A DNA stretch of 37,977 nucleotides from assembly GCA_014896305.1 (NCBI GenBank), contig JADBKQ010000018.1:1-37977 (forward strand), read 5' to 3'. Positions 23,197-31,586 of the stretch are shown here, piece after piece. Under the pieces are notes generated by a model, which made no database searches, had not been told where the DNA came from, and saw only the letters and a program-made list of their open reading frames with translations. Made by a program: the position numbers and the translations under genes. How positions within the stretch are numbered: position 1 is the first letter of the stretch; each line of letters begins with the position of its first letter. Source of the DNA: Limnochordaceae bacterium. Lineage in GTDB: Bacteria; Bacillota; Limnochordia; Limnochordales; DUMU01.

Positions 23197-24106
23197 TGTA
23201 CGCTTCCGAGCGAGGGTCGCTGGGGGTGGTGAAAAGCTTCTCCGTAGGGGCGAACTCCACCAGCTCTCCCAGGAGCATGAATACTGTGTAATCCGAGACA
23301 CGCGCGGCCTGCTGCATGTTGTGAGTGACGATGATGATGGTGTACTTCTGCTTCAGTTGCTGGATCAGTTCTTCCACGTGGCCGGTGGAGATGGGGTCGA
23401 GGGCGGAGGCCGGTTCATCCATCAGAAGGATGCGCGGTTCGACGGCCAAGGCGCGGGCAATGCAAAGGCGCTGCTGCTGCCCACCGGAGAGTCCCAGGGC
23501 GTTCTCGTGGAGCCGATCCTTGACCTCATCCCAAAGGGCAGCCATGCGCAGGGCTTCCTCCACCCGCTGAGCCACGGCAGCGCGGCCCCGCATTCCCGTC
23601 CAACGCAGGGCGGCGGCTACGTTATCGAAGATGCTCATCGTCGGGAACGGATTGGGCCGCTGGAACACCATCCCGACGTGACGCCGCATTTCGACGGGAT
23701 CGACGTCTGGGCCGTAGACATCCTCCTCACCGAGCAGGACCTGGCCAGCTACCCGTCCGCCTGGGGAGAGCTCATGCATGCGGTTGAGGCAGCGCAACAA
23801 GGTGGACTTGCCGCAGCCAGAAGGACCGATGATGGCCGTCACCCGGCGTTCCGGAAATGGGAGCGTGATACCATGAAGGGCTTCTGTTGAGCCATACCAC
23901 GCTCGTAAATCAACGGTGCGGAGCGCCGAGGGGAGGCCGTCGACCCGCTCTTGCTGGGTGGCGAGGGCCGTGCTGGCGGCCCCTGCCACCGCCTCCTTCT
24001 CGCCGGTGCTATCCGTGAGGGCGGTCGCCTTCCGGGCACTGTCAGAACGGACCGTCACGGGCCTTGCGGTCCGTACGGAATCGATGGACGCCGGTAACGA
24101 AGACAT
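23177..24106 (-). CDS. pstB: Phosphate ABC transporter ATP-binding protein PstB (copy 2)
   Basis: This is the ATPase that powers PstCA phosphate import. It shows Walker [10 protein letters not shown] (about 94-102), the Q-loop in [11 protein letters not shown], the ABC signature [15 protein letters not shown], Walker [14 protein letters not shown], and H-loop VTHNMQQA, and it ends in the PstB-typical tail [10 protein letters not shown]. About 58 extra residues (Ser/Ala/Thr-rich) precede the usual N-terminus. ATG 24106 is preferred over 24112 because AGGAGG is 7 nt from it and abuts the other. It follows pstA by 22 bp in the same direction. A second pstB lies upstream of pstS. Confidence 0.95.
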   Translation of the reverse strand: MSSLPASIDSVRTARPVTVRSDSARKATALTDSTGEKEAVAGAASTALATQQERVDGLPSALRTVDLRAWYGSTEALHGITLPFPERRVTAIIGPSGCGKSTLLRCLNRMHELSPGGRVAGQVLLGEEDVYGPDVDPVEMRRHVGMVFQRPNPFPTMSIFDNVAAALRWTGMRGRAAVAQRVEEALRMAALWDEVKDRLHENALGLSGGQQQRLCIARALAVEPRILLMDEPASALDPISTGHVEELIQQLKQKYTIIIVTHNMQQAARVSDYTVFMLLGELVEFAPTEKLFTTPSDPRSEAYITGRFG

Positions 24107-24128
24107 GGCCATTCCTCCTGCCGTCGGA

Positions 24129-25004
24129 TCAACGATGCATATGATAGCCCGACCGGGTCAGTAAACGGGTCACCATGTTGACCACCAGGACGATCATCAC
24201 AAGGACAAAGGCCGCGCCCCACGCCATCCGGTGCAGCTCTTCGTAAGGAGTGGTGGCATATGTGTAGATCTGGACCGGCAAGGACGAGACGGGTTGCAGC
24301 AAATTGACGGAGAGAAAAGAGTTATTGAGGGCAGTAAACAACAGCGGGGCGGTCTCTCCGGAAATGCGGGCGATGGCCAGCATGATACCGGTGATAATGC
24401 CATTGGCGGCGGTCGGCAACACGATGCTCACGATCACCCGCCAGCGGGGCAGCCCTAACGCCAGCCCTGCTTCCCGCAAGGAGTTCGGAACCATCCGGAT
24501 CATCTCTTCCGCTGTACGGGTGACGGTGGGGATCATCATGAGCCCCAGGGCAATCCCCCCGGCTAGGGCGGAGAAGTGGTGGAGTGGCCGCACGACGATG
24601 GCATAGGCAAAGATGCCGACGACAATCGACGGGACGCCGTTGAGCACTTCCGTTACAAAGCGAATGGCGGTGGCGAGCCTTCCGTGGCCGTATTCGGCCA
24701 GGTAAATGGCGCTAAACAGGCCGATGGGGAGGCCGATGGCGGCAGCGAGTACCACCAGGATGGTGCTGCCCACCAGGGCGTTGAGCATGCCGCCCCCCGG
24801 TTCACCGACGGGGGTTGGCAATTTGGAGAAGAAATCCCAGTTGATTACGGAAGCGCCTTGAATGAGGACGTAGATCAAGATGCCGAAGAGCGGCACCACC
24901 GCCACCAATACGGCCAGGGTGGTCAGGAGGGTCATCAAACGGTCCGTCCAGCGGCGACGCTGGTAAATGAGGGCGGACATGGTGGCCTGATTGGGTTGGT
25001 TCAT
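24129..25004 (-). CDS. pstA: Phosphate ABC transporter permease PstA
   Basis: One half of the membrane channel for phosphate. Six hydrophobic segments are visible, from [28 protein letters not shown] (about 23-50) to [17 protein letters not shown] at the end. The EAA-type coupling segment is [39 protein letters not shown]. The [10 protein letters not shown] stretch is typical of PstA. Length 291 is normal. The ATG at 25004 overlaps the pstC stop by four bases (ATGA), so it is translationally coupled to it. Confidence 0.96.
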   Translation of the reverse strand: MNQPNQATMSALIYQRRRWTDRLMTLLTTLAVLVAVVPLFGILIYVLIQGASVINWDFFSKLPTPVGEPGGGMLNALVGSTILVVLAAAIGLPIGLFSAIYLAEYGHGRLATAIRFVTEVLNGVPSIVVGIFAYAIVVRPLHHFSALAGGIALGLMMIPTVTRTAEEMIRMVPNSLREAGLALGLPRWRVIVSIVLPTAANGIITGIMLAIARISGETAPLLFTALNNSFLSVNLLQPVSSLPVQIYTYATTPYEELHRMAWGAAFVLVMIVLVVNMVTRLLTRSGYHMHR

Positions 25005-25972
25005 ACGCGCACGCTCCCTTCACCTGTGGCCCGGGCGGTCAACCGCCCCACCAGCCAGCGGGAGAGCGAGTTGAGGATGAAGGTGACCGCAAAGAGCAGA
25101 AGGCCGATGGTTACGAGGCTGGCAATATGGAGTTCATTGACGGCCTCACTGAACTCATTGGCCAGTACGGCGGCCATCGAGTAGGCTGGTGACAACAGCG
25201 AAAAGGAGATTGTCGCCGTGTTTCCGATGACCATCGTGACGGCCATGGTCTCCCCCAAAGCCCGCCCCAGTCCCAGGATGATCGCTCCCACGATGCCTGA
25301 CCAGGCATTACTGAAGGCAACCTTAATGGACTCCCAACGGGTTGCCCCCAGTGCCAGGGCGGCTTCCCGCTGGCTGGCGGGCACGGCCAGCAGCACGTCG
25401 CGGGAAACCGACGCAATCGTGGGGGTGATCATGATGGCCAAGACGACGGCGGCGGAAAACATATCCACGCCAAAGGGGGCGCCTGCAAACAGGGGAATGA
25501 AGCCGAAATGGGCGTTGAGCCACGTCTCTACCGTCCGGACGATGGGCACGAGAACGAAGATGCCCCACAGACCGTAGACCACCGAAGGGATTGCCGCCAG
25601 CATCTCTACCAGGAAGGAGAGGGGAGTGCGCAGGCTTCCGGAAGCGATCTCAGCTAGAAAGATGGCCACGCCCAGGCTAACGGGCAACGAGAGCAGAAGT
25701 CCCAGCAAGGAGGAGTAGATCGTGCCCCATATATACGGCAGGGCACCAAACTGGTCGACATAGTTCCACTCCGAGCTGGTCAGGAAGCGAAGGCCGAAGT
25801 GGCGGATGGCGGGCCAGGCGTCGATGAACAAGGCAAGGGTGAGCAGGGCCATCAGGCCCAGAATGGACAGACCAAAACCGGTCGCCAACCCGCGAAACCA
25901 GCGGTCGGCTCTGGCCACTTTGCTTCGGGCCGTGGTTTGCGGCGATGCTGGCGGAGCCGAAGGTTGCATCAT
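25001..25972 (-). CDS. pstC: Phosphate ABC transporter permease PstC
   Basis: The other half of the phosphate channel. Features of the family include the GLRFLTSSEWNYVDQFGALPYIWGTIYSSLLGLLLSLPVSLG block, the IPSVVYGLWGIFVLVP segment and the coupling loop REAALALGATRWESIKVAFSNAWSGIVGAIILGLGRALGETMAVTMVIGN. Six membrane spans are likely. Length 323 is normal. Two adjacent ATG codons begin the gene, with only a weak GGGGGC site in front. This suggests low translation on its own. A perfect inverted repeat lies between it and pstS. Confidence 0.96.
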   Translation of the reverse strand: MMQPSAPPASPQTTARSKVARADRWFRGLATGFGLSILGLMALLTLALFIDAWPAIRHFGLRFLTSSEWNYVDQFGALPYIWGTIYSSLLGLLLSLPVSLGVAIFLAEIASGSLRTPLSFLVEMLAAIPSVVYGLWGIFVLVPIVRTVETWLNAHFGFIPLFAGAPFGVDMFSAAVVLAIMITPTIASVSRDVLLAVPASQREAALALGATRWESIKVAFSNAWSGIVGAIILGLGRALGETMAVTMVIGNTATISFSLLSPAYSMAAVLANEFSEAVNELHIASLVTIGLLLFAVTFILNSLSRWLVGRLTARATGEGSVRV

Positions 25973-25992
25973 GTACTAGCCCCCAGACAGGC

Positions 25993-26024
25993 CTACAGAG
26001 AAGACCAGGAGGTCTTCTCTGTAG
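25993..26024. repeat. Perfect 14-bp inverted repeat between pstS and pstC
   Basis: CTACAGAGAAGACC (25993-26006) and GGTCTTCTCTGTAG (26011-26024) pair perfectly around a 4-nt loop. It lies between the pstS stop and the pstC start on the minus-strand transcript. No T run follows on that strand, so it is probably not a simple terminator. It could be an RNA-stabilising or processing hairpin that keeps pstS mRNA more abundant than the downstream genes, as reported for pst operons elsewhere. Confidence 0.75.
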
Positions 26025-26084
26025 CGAATGGTCTCGAACCTGTTCGACTCACACAACCTGATACCCTGCCGACCGCTCTCTTCC

Positions 26085-27149
26085 TTAGAACCGGATCGTG
26101 TCCAGAGCCTGCAACACCTTGTTTTGAACGCTGTCCGGCAGCGGTGCGTAGTCGAGCGCTTCTGCCATCTGGTCACCCTGAGTCAGTGCCCACTTCACAA
26201 AATCGACCAGGGCCTTGCCCTTGACTGGATCCTTCTGATCTCGGTAGATGAGCAGCCAGGTGAAGCCGGCAATTGGCCAGACGTTGTCGCCCGGCGAGTT
26301 CACGATGGTGGCCCGGAAGTCGGCTGGCATGTTATTGATGGCGCCGGCTGCGGCAGCGATGGTGCTCTCCACGGAGGGCTCGACATACTTACCATTACGG
26401 TTTTGCACAAGAATATACGGCAGGTTGTTCTGGTGAACGTACGCCAACTCCACGTATCCAATCGCGCCAGGGGTTTGACCAACCAGCGCGGCCACTCCGG
26501 GGTTGCCCTTCCCGCCCCGCCCAACTGGCCAATCCACGGACTTGCCTGCCCCCACCTTCTTGGCCCACTCCGCGCTGACCGCCGTCAGATAGCTGGTGAA
26601 GATATTGGTCGTGCCACTACCATCGGAGCGATGGACCACTGCGATGGGCAGATTGGGGAGCTTGACACCGGGATTCAAGGAGGTGAGGCGGGGGTCGTTC
26701 CAACGGGTGATCTTACCAAGGTAAATATCTGCCAGCACGGTGCCCGTTATATGCAGCGTCGTACGGATGCCGGGCAGATTGTAGGTAGGAACGACAGCGC
26801 CAATCACCGTCGGGATGTGCAGAATTCCAGGTGCCTTGGCCATCTCTTCTTCCGTCATAGGGGCGTCGCTGGCGCCGAAATCAATGGTACGTTGTGTAAT
26901 CTGCTGAATTCCACCGCCACTGCCGATGCCCTGGTAGTTGATGCGGATGTCGGGGTGGATCCGGTTGTACTCATAGAACCACTTGGAGTAGATCGGTTGG
27001 GGGAACGTAGCTCCTGCACCGGTCAGAGTGACTTCTCCTGCTGCCTGCGACGGCTTGTTGCCAGCCACGAGGATGGTGGCCGCGGCCAAGCTGGCGATGG
27101 CGGCGCTGACGACCGTCCAGCGCAGCCAGGCCGAACTCTTTTTCAGCAT
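26085..27149 (-). CDS. pstS: Phosphate-binding protein PstS
   Basis: This is the high-affinity phosphate receptor that feeds the Pst transporter. Signature segments are LTGAGATFPQPIYSKWFYEY near residue 43, NYQGIGSGGGIQQI, and IDFGASDAPM, with the phosphate-contacting RSDGSGTTNIFTSYL (about 173-187) and GAIGYVELAYV. Length 354 is normal. The N-terminus has a signal peptide (KKSSAWLRWTVVSAAIASLAAATILVAG) but no lipobox cysteine, so it should be cleaved by signal peptidase I or stay membrane-tethered. It would not become a lipoprotein as in most monoderms. The ATG has GGGAGGGG 7 nt upstream. A candidate Pho box precedes it. Confidence 0.96.
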   Translation of the reverse strand: MLKKSSAWLRWTVVSAAIASLAAATILVAGNKPSQAAGEVTLTGAGATFPQPIYSKWFYEYNRIHPDIRINYQGIGSGGGIQQITQRTIDFGASDAPMTEEEMAKAPGILHIPTVIGAVVPTYNLPGIRTTLHITGTVLADIYLGKITRWNDPRLTSLNPGVKLPNLPIAVVHRSDGSGTTNIFTSYLTAVSAEWAKKVGAGKSVDWPVGRGGKGNPGVAALVGQTPGAIGYVELAYVHQNNLPYILVQNRNGKYVEPSVESTIAAAAGAINNMPADFRATIVNSPGDNVWPIAGFTWLLIYRDQKDPVKGKALVDFVKWALTQGDQMAEALDYAPLPDSVQNKVLQALDTIRF

Positions 27150-27192
27150 ACCAAGACCCCTCCCACAAGCATAATGGTTGGCCCGAGACCTA

Positions 27193-27245
27193 GTATCGAC
27201 AGGCAGGATTACGCGGAAATGTCTCGGACGTTAACGATTTGTAAG
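27193..27245 (-). promoter_or_regulatory. Candidate PhoP/PhoB box and promoter of pstS
   Basis: Reading the minus strand, CTTACA (27245-27240) and TTAACG (27234-27229) stand 11 bp apart. A GACATT follows at the next 11-bp step (27223-27218). This is the spacing of Pho boxes, and the first two resemble the Bacillus TTAACA repeat. A possible -10, GATACT, follows at 27198-27193, about 45 bp before the pstS start, with no good -35, as expected for an activated promoter. It separates pstB1 from pstS, so pstSCAB2 may have its own phosphate-responsive promoter. Confidence 0.5.
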
Positions 27246-27307
27246 GTTGGACAGGCAACATCATCCAGTCGCCGATCCCGCCGTCTTGCCGGCCCAACCG
27301 TCAACCA

Positions 27308-28168
27308 TCAGCCAAACCGGCCAGTCAGGTACTGTTCGGTGCGAGGGTCCTGCGGTGTTTCAAACAGCTGTGCCGTGGGCGCTACTTCGATCAGTTGTCC
27401 CAACAAGAAAAAGGCTGTCCGGTCTGCGATCCGCCCGGCCTGCTGCAGGTTGTGAGTGACGATCACGATCGTGAGCTGGGTTTTCAGTTGTAGCAGCAGA
27501 TCCTCGATGTGGCCGGTAGCGATCGGGTCGAGGGCGGCGGCCGGTTCATCCAGGAGCAATACCTCGGGGTAGACGGCCAGAGCGCGCGCAATGCACAGGC
27601 GTTGCTGCTGTCCCCCGGAGAGCCCCAGGGCTGATTCGTGCAGGCGGTCCTTAACCTCGTTCCAAAGAGCAGCCCGCTCCAGGCTTTCCTCTACGATCTG
27701 ATCCAGCTGGGAACGGGAACGGATCCCGGCCAACCGGGGGCCGTAGGCGATATTGTCCCAGATGGAGGTGGGGAAGGGGTTGGGCCGCTGAAAGACCATG
27801 CCCACCCGCCGGCGCAGCAAAACGACATCGACCCGCCGGTCGTAGAGAGGTTGGCCATCTAGCGTTACCTGTCCCACGGTTCGCACGCCGGGGATCAGTT
27901 CGTTCATGCGGTTGAGGGAGCGCAAGAACGTGGACTTACCACAGCCGGACGGACCGATGAGGGCTGTGATGCAATGGGCCGGCATCTCCAGGGTAACATC
28001 AAAGAGCGCTTGCTTGGACCCGTAATACAACGACAAGTTCGATGTGGCCATAACCCCTTTGGCCGTCACTGCGTCCGCTGGGGTAGCGGCGGAAATGTCC
28101 GGTGGAGTAAGAGCAGCCGGCGGCTCAGCAGTCTCGTGTCTGGGCGACAATCCTCTCGGTCCCTTCAT
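27308..28168 (-). CDS. pstB: Phosphate ABC transporter ATP-binding protein PstB (copy 1)
   Basis: A second PstB ATPase, with [19 protein letters not shown], Walker [21 protein letters not shown], signature [15 protein letters not shown], Walker [22 protein letters not shown] and the ending [10 protein letters not shown]. It differs from copy 2 in the region after the Q-loop ([15 protein letters not shown]). Two PstB paralogues also occur in B. subtilis. ATG 28168 overlaps the phoB 3' end by up to 13 bp. A second candidate start, ATG 28054 behind AAAGGGG, would remove an Ala/Pro/Thr-rich leader of 38 residues. The open frame reaches 28402 inside phoB, but that part is a shadow of phoB. It is probably co-transcribed with phoB. 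Confidence 0.94.
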   Translation of the reverse strand: MKGPRGLSPRHETAEPPAALTPPDISAATPADAVTAKGVMATSNLSLYYGSKQALFDVTLEMPAHCITALIGPSGCGKSTFLRSLNRMNELIPGVRTVGQVTLDGQPLYDRRVDVVLLRRRVGMVFQRPNPFPTSIWDNIAYGPRLAGIRSRSQLDQIVEESLERAALWNEVKDRLHESALGLSGGQQQRLCIARALAVYPEVLLLDEPAAALDPIATGHIEDLLLQLKTQLTIVIVTHNLQQAGRIADRTAFFLLGQLIEVAPTAQLFETPQDPRTEQYLTGRFG

Positions 28169-28179
28169 TAGCGTGAGAG

Positions 28180-28944
28180 CTAAAGCTGGTTGGAACGGTC
28201 GTTGGTGCCAGCGGGATGGTCCTGCCCGGAGGACGTCTCTGCGGCTGCTGGAGGCCGGCTGTCCACATCCCGGAAGCGGTACCCCACTCCGCGGACGGTC
28301 TCGATCCAGCGGGGCTGGGATGGATCTGGCTCGATTTTCTGCCGCAACCGCACCACGTGTACATCGATGGTGCGGGTGTCGCCGGGAAAATCGTAGCCCC
28401 ACACTTTCTGCAAAAGCACGTCCCGGGAGAGCACGTTACCTTTATTTGCCATAAGCATACGGAGAAGGTCGAACTCTTTGGGCGCCAGCTCCACCGGGCG
28501 GCCGGAGACCGTGACCTCGTAGCGCTGGGGATCGAGCACCACCGGCCCGACGCGCAGAGGAGCATTCCCTTCGTCGGCGGAGGCGGTGGTTCGGCGCAGG
28601 ATCGCGCGCACCCGGGCTACTAGCTCACGCGGGCTGAACGGCTTGGTAATGTAATCGTCCGCCCCCAGCTCCAGACCGAGGACTTTGTCGGTCTCTTCCC
28701 CTTTGGCGGTCAAAATGATGATGGGTAAACTGGGATAGCGCTGGCGGAGCGTCTTACATACTTCCAGCCCGGGGATTTTCGGCAGCATTAGATCGAGCAG
28801 CACCAGGTCCGGATGAATGGCGGCGACCTGGGTCAATGCGGCTTGCCCGTCGCCAGCCGAGGTGGTCGTGTATCCTTCCCGCTCAAGGGTGAAGCGCACC
28901 AACTCGACAATGCTTGGCTCATCGTCGACAATCAGCACGGTCAC
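28180..28944 (-). CDS. phoB: Phosphate response regulator PhoB/PhoP
   Basis: An OmpR-family response regulator. The receiver domain has the acidic pair D7/D8, phosphoacceptor D51 (VLLDLMLP), T79 and K101. The winged-helix DNA-binding domain contains [34 protein letters not shown] and [35 protein letters not shown]. Its place ahead of pstB1-pstSCAB2 makes the phosphate assignment firm. GTG 28944 is chosen because AGAGGGG lies 7 nt upstream, and it gives the standard MTVLIVDDE start; the open frame continues six codons further with no such site. The partner kinase gene is not adjacent but lies at 35773-37413. Confidence 0.95.
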   Translation of the reverse strand: MTVLIVDDEPSIVELVRFTLEREGYTTTSAGDGQAALTQVAAIHPDLVLLDLMLPKIPGLEVCKTLRQRYPSLPIIILTAKGEETDKVLGLELGADDYITKPFSPRELVARVRAILRRTTASADEGNAPLRVGPVVLDPQRYEVTVSGRPVELAPKEFDLLRMLMANKGNVLSRDVLLQKVWGYDFPGDTRTIDVHVVRLRQKIEPDPSQPRWIETVRGVGYRFRDVDSRPPAAAETSSGQDHPAGTNDRSNQL

Positions 28945-29078
28945 AGTGGTACCCCTCTCCACCGGAGTTGTTCCTTACAACTGGATAAGCCACCGCATCC
29001 TGCCTGGCTGACTGCTGGACCTGACTGGCAAAGAGGCGTGATTCACCCGCTGAATTCCCCGCCTTATTCACCATGGGT

Positions 29079-29108
29079 AGCGTAGATCAGTGCAGGGCTG
29101 CTTGTCAA
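29079..29108 (-). promoter_or_regulatory. Candidate promoter of phoB
   Basis: On the minus strand TTGACA (29108-29103), an 18-bp spacer and TACGCT (29084-29079) make a plausible housekeeping promoter, leaving a leader of about 130 nt before phoB. A TTAACA on the plus strand at 29152-29157 lies upstream and might be a half Pho box, but its repeat partner is missing. Confidence 0.45.
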
Positions 29109-29170
29109 CGTGAACAGCCTCGCAGGTTGGCAGACTGGTGGCAATAGTGTGTTAACAATAGATGGACGGC

Positions 29171-29199
29171 TTTTCGAGGTGCGAAGGTTGTGGTAAAGT
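29171..29199 (+). promoter_or_regulatory. Weak candidate promoter of ksgA
   Basis: TTTTCG (29171-29176), a 17-bp spacer and TAAAGT (29194-29199). The -35 is poor. The region is AT-rich relative to its surroundings and lies between divergent phoB and ksgA, so a promoter is expected here. Confidence 0.35.
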
Positions 29200-29255
29200 G
29201 AAATAAATAGCAGTAAGGAATTGGAGGGGACGGGCGAATCGGCGCACGAGAGGCG

Positions 29256-30137
29256 TTGGTTTCTCCTCGTGACTTACGGCAACTGCTGAAGAGGTACGGG
29301 ATTGAGCCCCGGCGCAGCCGGGGTCAGAACTTCCTGATCGATGGGAATGTATTACAGCGAATTGTCGCCGCAGCGGAATTAGTCGCTGGGGAGCCCGTGG
29401 TGGAGATCGGTCCGGGCCCGGGGGTGCTCACCGAGCGGCTACTGGCCGCGGGGACAGACGTCTGGGCGATCGAACTGGATCGGCAGCTGGCGAGGTTGCT
29501 GGCGGAACGGTTTGCCGGGGAGCGCCGTTTTCATTTGATCCAGCAGGATGTGCTGGCAGTGGCCTGGCCCGCTCTTTGGGAGCAGATGGGCCAGCCCAAG
29601 TACGTCAAGGTGGTTGCCAACATTCCTTACTCGATCACCTCGCCCCTACTGCTGCGTTTGAGGGAGGAAGCGAAGCGGTGGGAGCGGGCAGTCCTCCTGG
29701 TTCAAAAGGAGGTGGCGGACCGCCTGACGGCTCGTGCCGGGACGAAGGAGTATGGGGCTTTGTCGGTGGCGATCCGGAGCCGTTTTGTGGTGGAACGGTT
29801 GGCGACCGTGCCGCCCACCGTGTTTCTGCCCGCCCCCCAGGTATACTCGGCTTTAATCCGGCTCACCCCGCTGGCTCAGCCGCTGGACCAGGGGGTGGAA
29901 GAGATCTTTCGCGAGCTGACCCGGGCGGCCTTTAGCCAGCGGCGCAAGATGCTGCGGGCTTCCCTGAAGGGGTTGGCCGTGCCTGCCGAGGCGTGGACGA
30001 GCGTCAGCATCGATGCCGAGCGGAGAGGGGAGACGCTGACGCCCCAGGAGTTTGCCAGTTTGGCCCGGGTGTTGGCCGGCCTTCCCGATTGGCGTCCAGT
30101 GCGGGTTCAAGAGGACGAAGCCGAAGCAAACGACTAG
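29256..30137 (+). CDS. ksgA: 16S rRNA (adenine-N6)-dimethyltransferase RsmA/KsgA
   Basis: The enzyme dimethylates two adjacent adenines at the 3' end of 16S rRNA during late small-subunit assembly. Motifs are RSRGQNFLIDGNVL (near residue 19), the SAM-binding VVEIGPGPGVLTERLL, the catalytic NIPYSIT, and the C-terminal block VPPTVFLPAPQVYSALIRLTP with FSQRRKMLRASLKGL. The TTG at 29256 is the first standard start, but its GAGAGG site is only 2-3 nt away. An in-frame ATC at 29238 has an excellent GGAGGGG 8 nt upstream, so an unusual ATC start adding six residues is possible. ksgA is followed by ykuK and veg, resembling the Bacillus ksgA-veg neighbourhood. Confidence 0.95.
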   Translation: MVSPRDLRQLLKRYGIEPRRSRGQNFLIDGNVLQRIVAAAELVAGEPVVEIGPGPGVLTERLLAAGTDVWAIELDRQLARLLAERFAGERRFHLIQQDVLAVAWPALWEQMGQPKYVKVVANIPYSITSPLLLRLREEAKRWERAVLLVQKEVADRLTARAGTKEYGALSVAIRSRFVVERLATVPPTVFLPAPQVYSALIRLTPLAQPLDQGVEEIFRELTRAAFSQRRKMLRASLKGLAVPAEAWTSVSIDAERRGETLTPQEFASLARVLAGLPDWRPVRVQEDEAEAND

Positions 30138-30234
30138 GCTGTCCAGGGTTGGGGGTAAGGTGGAAGCTTGAGACGGCATTGAGGGGTCGGCGACCGGTGG
30201 GCATCTTGCACAATTCTTGGTGAAGGGATGGACG

Positions 30235-30705
30235 ATGGACTTTATTAGCCCGACAAAAGGTCGGCTTACTTTTGACGAAATGTTCGCAGATATCATCTCC
30301 TTTGTCCAAGAGGAGCCGGATGCCTCCTATCGCCTGATCATCGGAACGGATTCCCAACTTGGGGATGAGACCTGCTTCGTCACAGCCATCATCATCTACC
30401 GGCGCGGGAAGGGCGCCCGCTACTACTATCATCGGGATCGCAAGCCGTTCAGTCGTAATCTGCGCCAGAGGATCTACTATGAGACCGCTCGCAGCCTGGG
30501 CGTGGCCAGCCAGATGGCAGAGCGCCTGGCGGAGAATGGGCACTCGGACCTGGATGTAGAGATCCACTTGGACGTCGGTGAAAACGGCAGTACCCGCGAC
30601 CTCATCCGTGAGGTCGTCGGGATGGTCGTGGGTAGCGGGTTCGATGCCCGGATCAAACCGGACTCCTACGGGGCCTCCAAGGTGGCGGACAAATACACCA
30701 AATGA
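30235..30705 (+). CDS. ykuK: YkuK-like DUF458 (RNase H-like fold) protein
   Basis: A protein of the YkuK/DUF458 family, thought to have an RNase H-like fold; its role is not established. The segments RLIIGTDSQ (with the aspartate expected first in RNase H-type sites), FVTAIIIYRRGKGARYYYHRD, DLDVEIHLDVGENGSTRDLIREVVGMV and IKPDSYGASKVADKYTK are characteristic. Length 156 is normal. ATG 30235 is preferred, with AAGGGA 6 nt upstream. The open frame begins at 30217 without such support. It lies between ksgA and veg; no terminator is visible after it. Confidence 0.85.
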   Translation: MDFISPTKGRLTFDEMFADIISFVQEEPDASYRLIIGTDSQLGDETCFVTAIIIYRRGKGARYYYHRDRKPFSRNLRQRIYYETARSLGVASQMAERLAENGHSDLDVEIHLDVGENGSTRDLIREVVGMVVGSGFDARIKPDSYGASKVADKYTK

Positions 30706-30845
30706 CCGAGCCCCCACGGCCTTTGCCAGCGCTGAGAATCGGTGCCTGAACCCAGGGGTGAGCGGAGGGCGCACTCCGTTGCAGCCTGTTGGGGTGAAAG
30801 CGAGGGAGAAGGTGACCGCGGGCAGGGATTTTCGCACAAAGTCGC

Positions 30846-30912
30846 TTGACAGCCCAAGGGAGCCGGAGTAAAATCATCGTTCTTGACTGGTTGTGGCGGC
30901 TTGTGGTACACT
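30846..30912 (+). promoter_or_regulatory. Two tandem promoters of veg
   Basis: The first is TTGACA (30846-30851), 17 bp, TAAAAT (30869-30874). The second is TTGACT (30883-30888), 18 bp, TACACT (30907-30912). Both fit the housekeeping sigma-A consensus well and lie within 100 bp of the veg start. Strong veg promoters are well known in Bacillus subtilis; doubling them implies a high or doubly controlled output. The spacer before them (30706-30845) shows nothing else. Confidence 0.8.
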
Positions 30913-30946
30913 AAGCTAGAACTCTAAAGAGGCAGGTGAATGCTAT

Positions 30947-31222
30947 TTGGCCCTGCCCAACACTGCCCTGGAGCAGATCCGCCACGACCTGCAACTGCAT
31001 CTGGGCGAGCGAATCCGCTTACGGGCCAATCGTGGACGCAAGAAGGTGCTCGAGGCTGAAGGGGTATTGGAGCAGACTTATCCCCGGTTGTTCGTGGTGC
31101 GGCTGGACAAGAGTAACGCCGTCAAGCGAATTACCTATACATATGTGGATGTCCTTACCTCCACGGTCGAGGTGACGGTCGGGGAGAATCGTATCGGCAA
31201 CGCAGATGCCCCTGGCGCGTAG
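30947..31222 (+). CDS. veg: Veg family protein
   Basis: A 91-residue Veg protein. In B. subtilis veg is strongly expressed in growing cells and has been linked to biofilm gene control. The conserved SH3-like core is clear: RHDLQLHLGERIRLRANRGRKKVLEAEGVLEQTYPRLFVVRL, then TYTYVDVLTSTVEV. The TTG start at 30947 has AGGTGA about 9 nt upstream. The two tandem promoters are 35-100 bp ahead of it. No obvious terminator lies directly behind; transcripts could run to the strong terminator at 31381-31413. Confidence 0.93.
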   Translation: MALPNTALEQIRHDLQLHLGERIRLRANRGRKKVLEAEGVLEQTYPRLFVVRLDKSNAVKRITYTYVDVLTSTVEVTVGENRIGNADAPGA

Positions 31223-31310
31223 ACGTTGGGAGAGACGGGTGCGTCCCGTGTGTGGAAGGACGCCCGGTTGTTCACGGCTTATTCGTAATCATCTGCTATT
31301 CGCTCTTACA

Positions 31311-31369
31311 CGATAGGGGTCTGCCAGAAGCCCTGGGTAGCACTCCCAGGGAGGCGCAGACCAGTGTCG
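31311..31369 (+). ncRNA. Unassigned structured RNA element
   Basis: Three nested helices can form. CGATA (31311-31315) pairs with TGTCG (31365-31369), GGTCTGC (31318-31324) with GCAGACC (31356-31362), and CCCTGGG (31331-31337) with CCCAGGG (31345-31351) around a 7-nt loop. An asymmetric internal loop separates the last two helices. A strong terminator follows 11 nt later. The arrangement suits a leader that controls the terminator, a small RNA, or a stable 3' end of the veg mRNA. It is not a T-box (no AGGGTGGNACCGCG) and I could not match any riboswitch I know. Confidence 0.5.
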
Positions 31370-31380
31370 TTCGGTTCAGG

Positions 31381-31413
31381 GGGAGATCCTTGCTACAAGG
31401 GTCTCCCTTTTTT
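31381..31413 (+). terminator. Strong rho-independent terminator
   Basis: GGGAGATCCTTG (31381-31392) pairs with CAAGGGTCTCCC (31396-31407), a 12-bp stem with one G-T pair and a 3-nt loop, followed by six T. It ends the transcript carrying the structured element. Confidence 0.92.
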
Positions 31414-31586
31414 ATCAGTCTCCATTCGCATGCAGGTAGGGGGCTTACCAACATATCCTGGTAGAACGATATGAAGTGCTTCAAAGACGCTGGCAGAAAC
31501 TGCCTCACAGGCTGAATCCACCTGTGGGCGCAGTAGGGATCGGGAGTACTGCAAGCCCTGCAGTTCGGGCGTGGGGGGGAAAGACA

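Noticed and set aside
26028-27455. 475-residue plus-strand open frame
   Set aside because: It is antisense to pstS and the end of pstB1, both firmly identified.
31318-31413. T-box riboswitch
   Set aside because: The element has a terminator and stems but lacks the T-box sequence and a specifier loop, and no aminoacyl-tRNA synthetase or amino acid gene follows.
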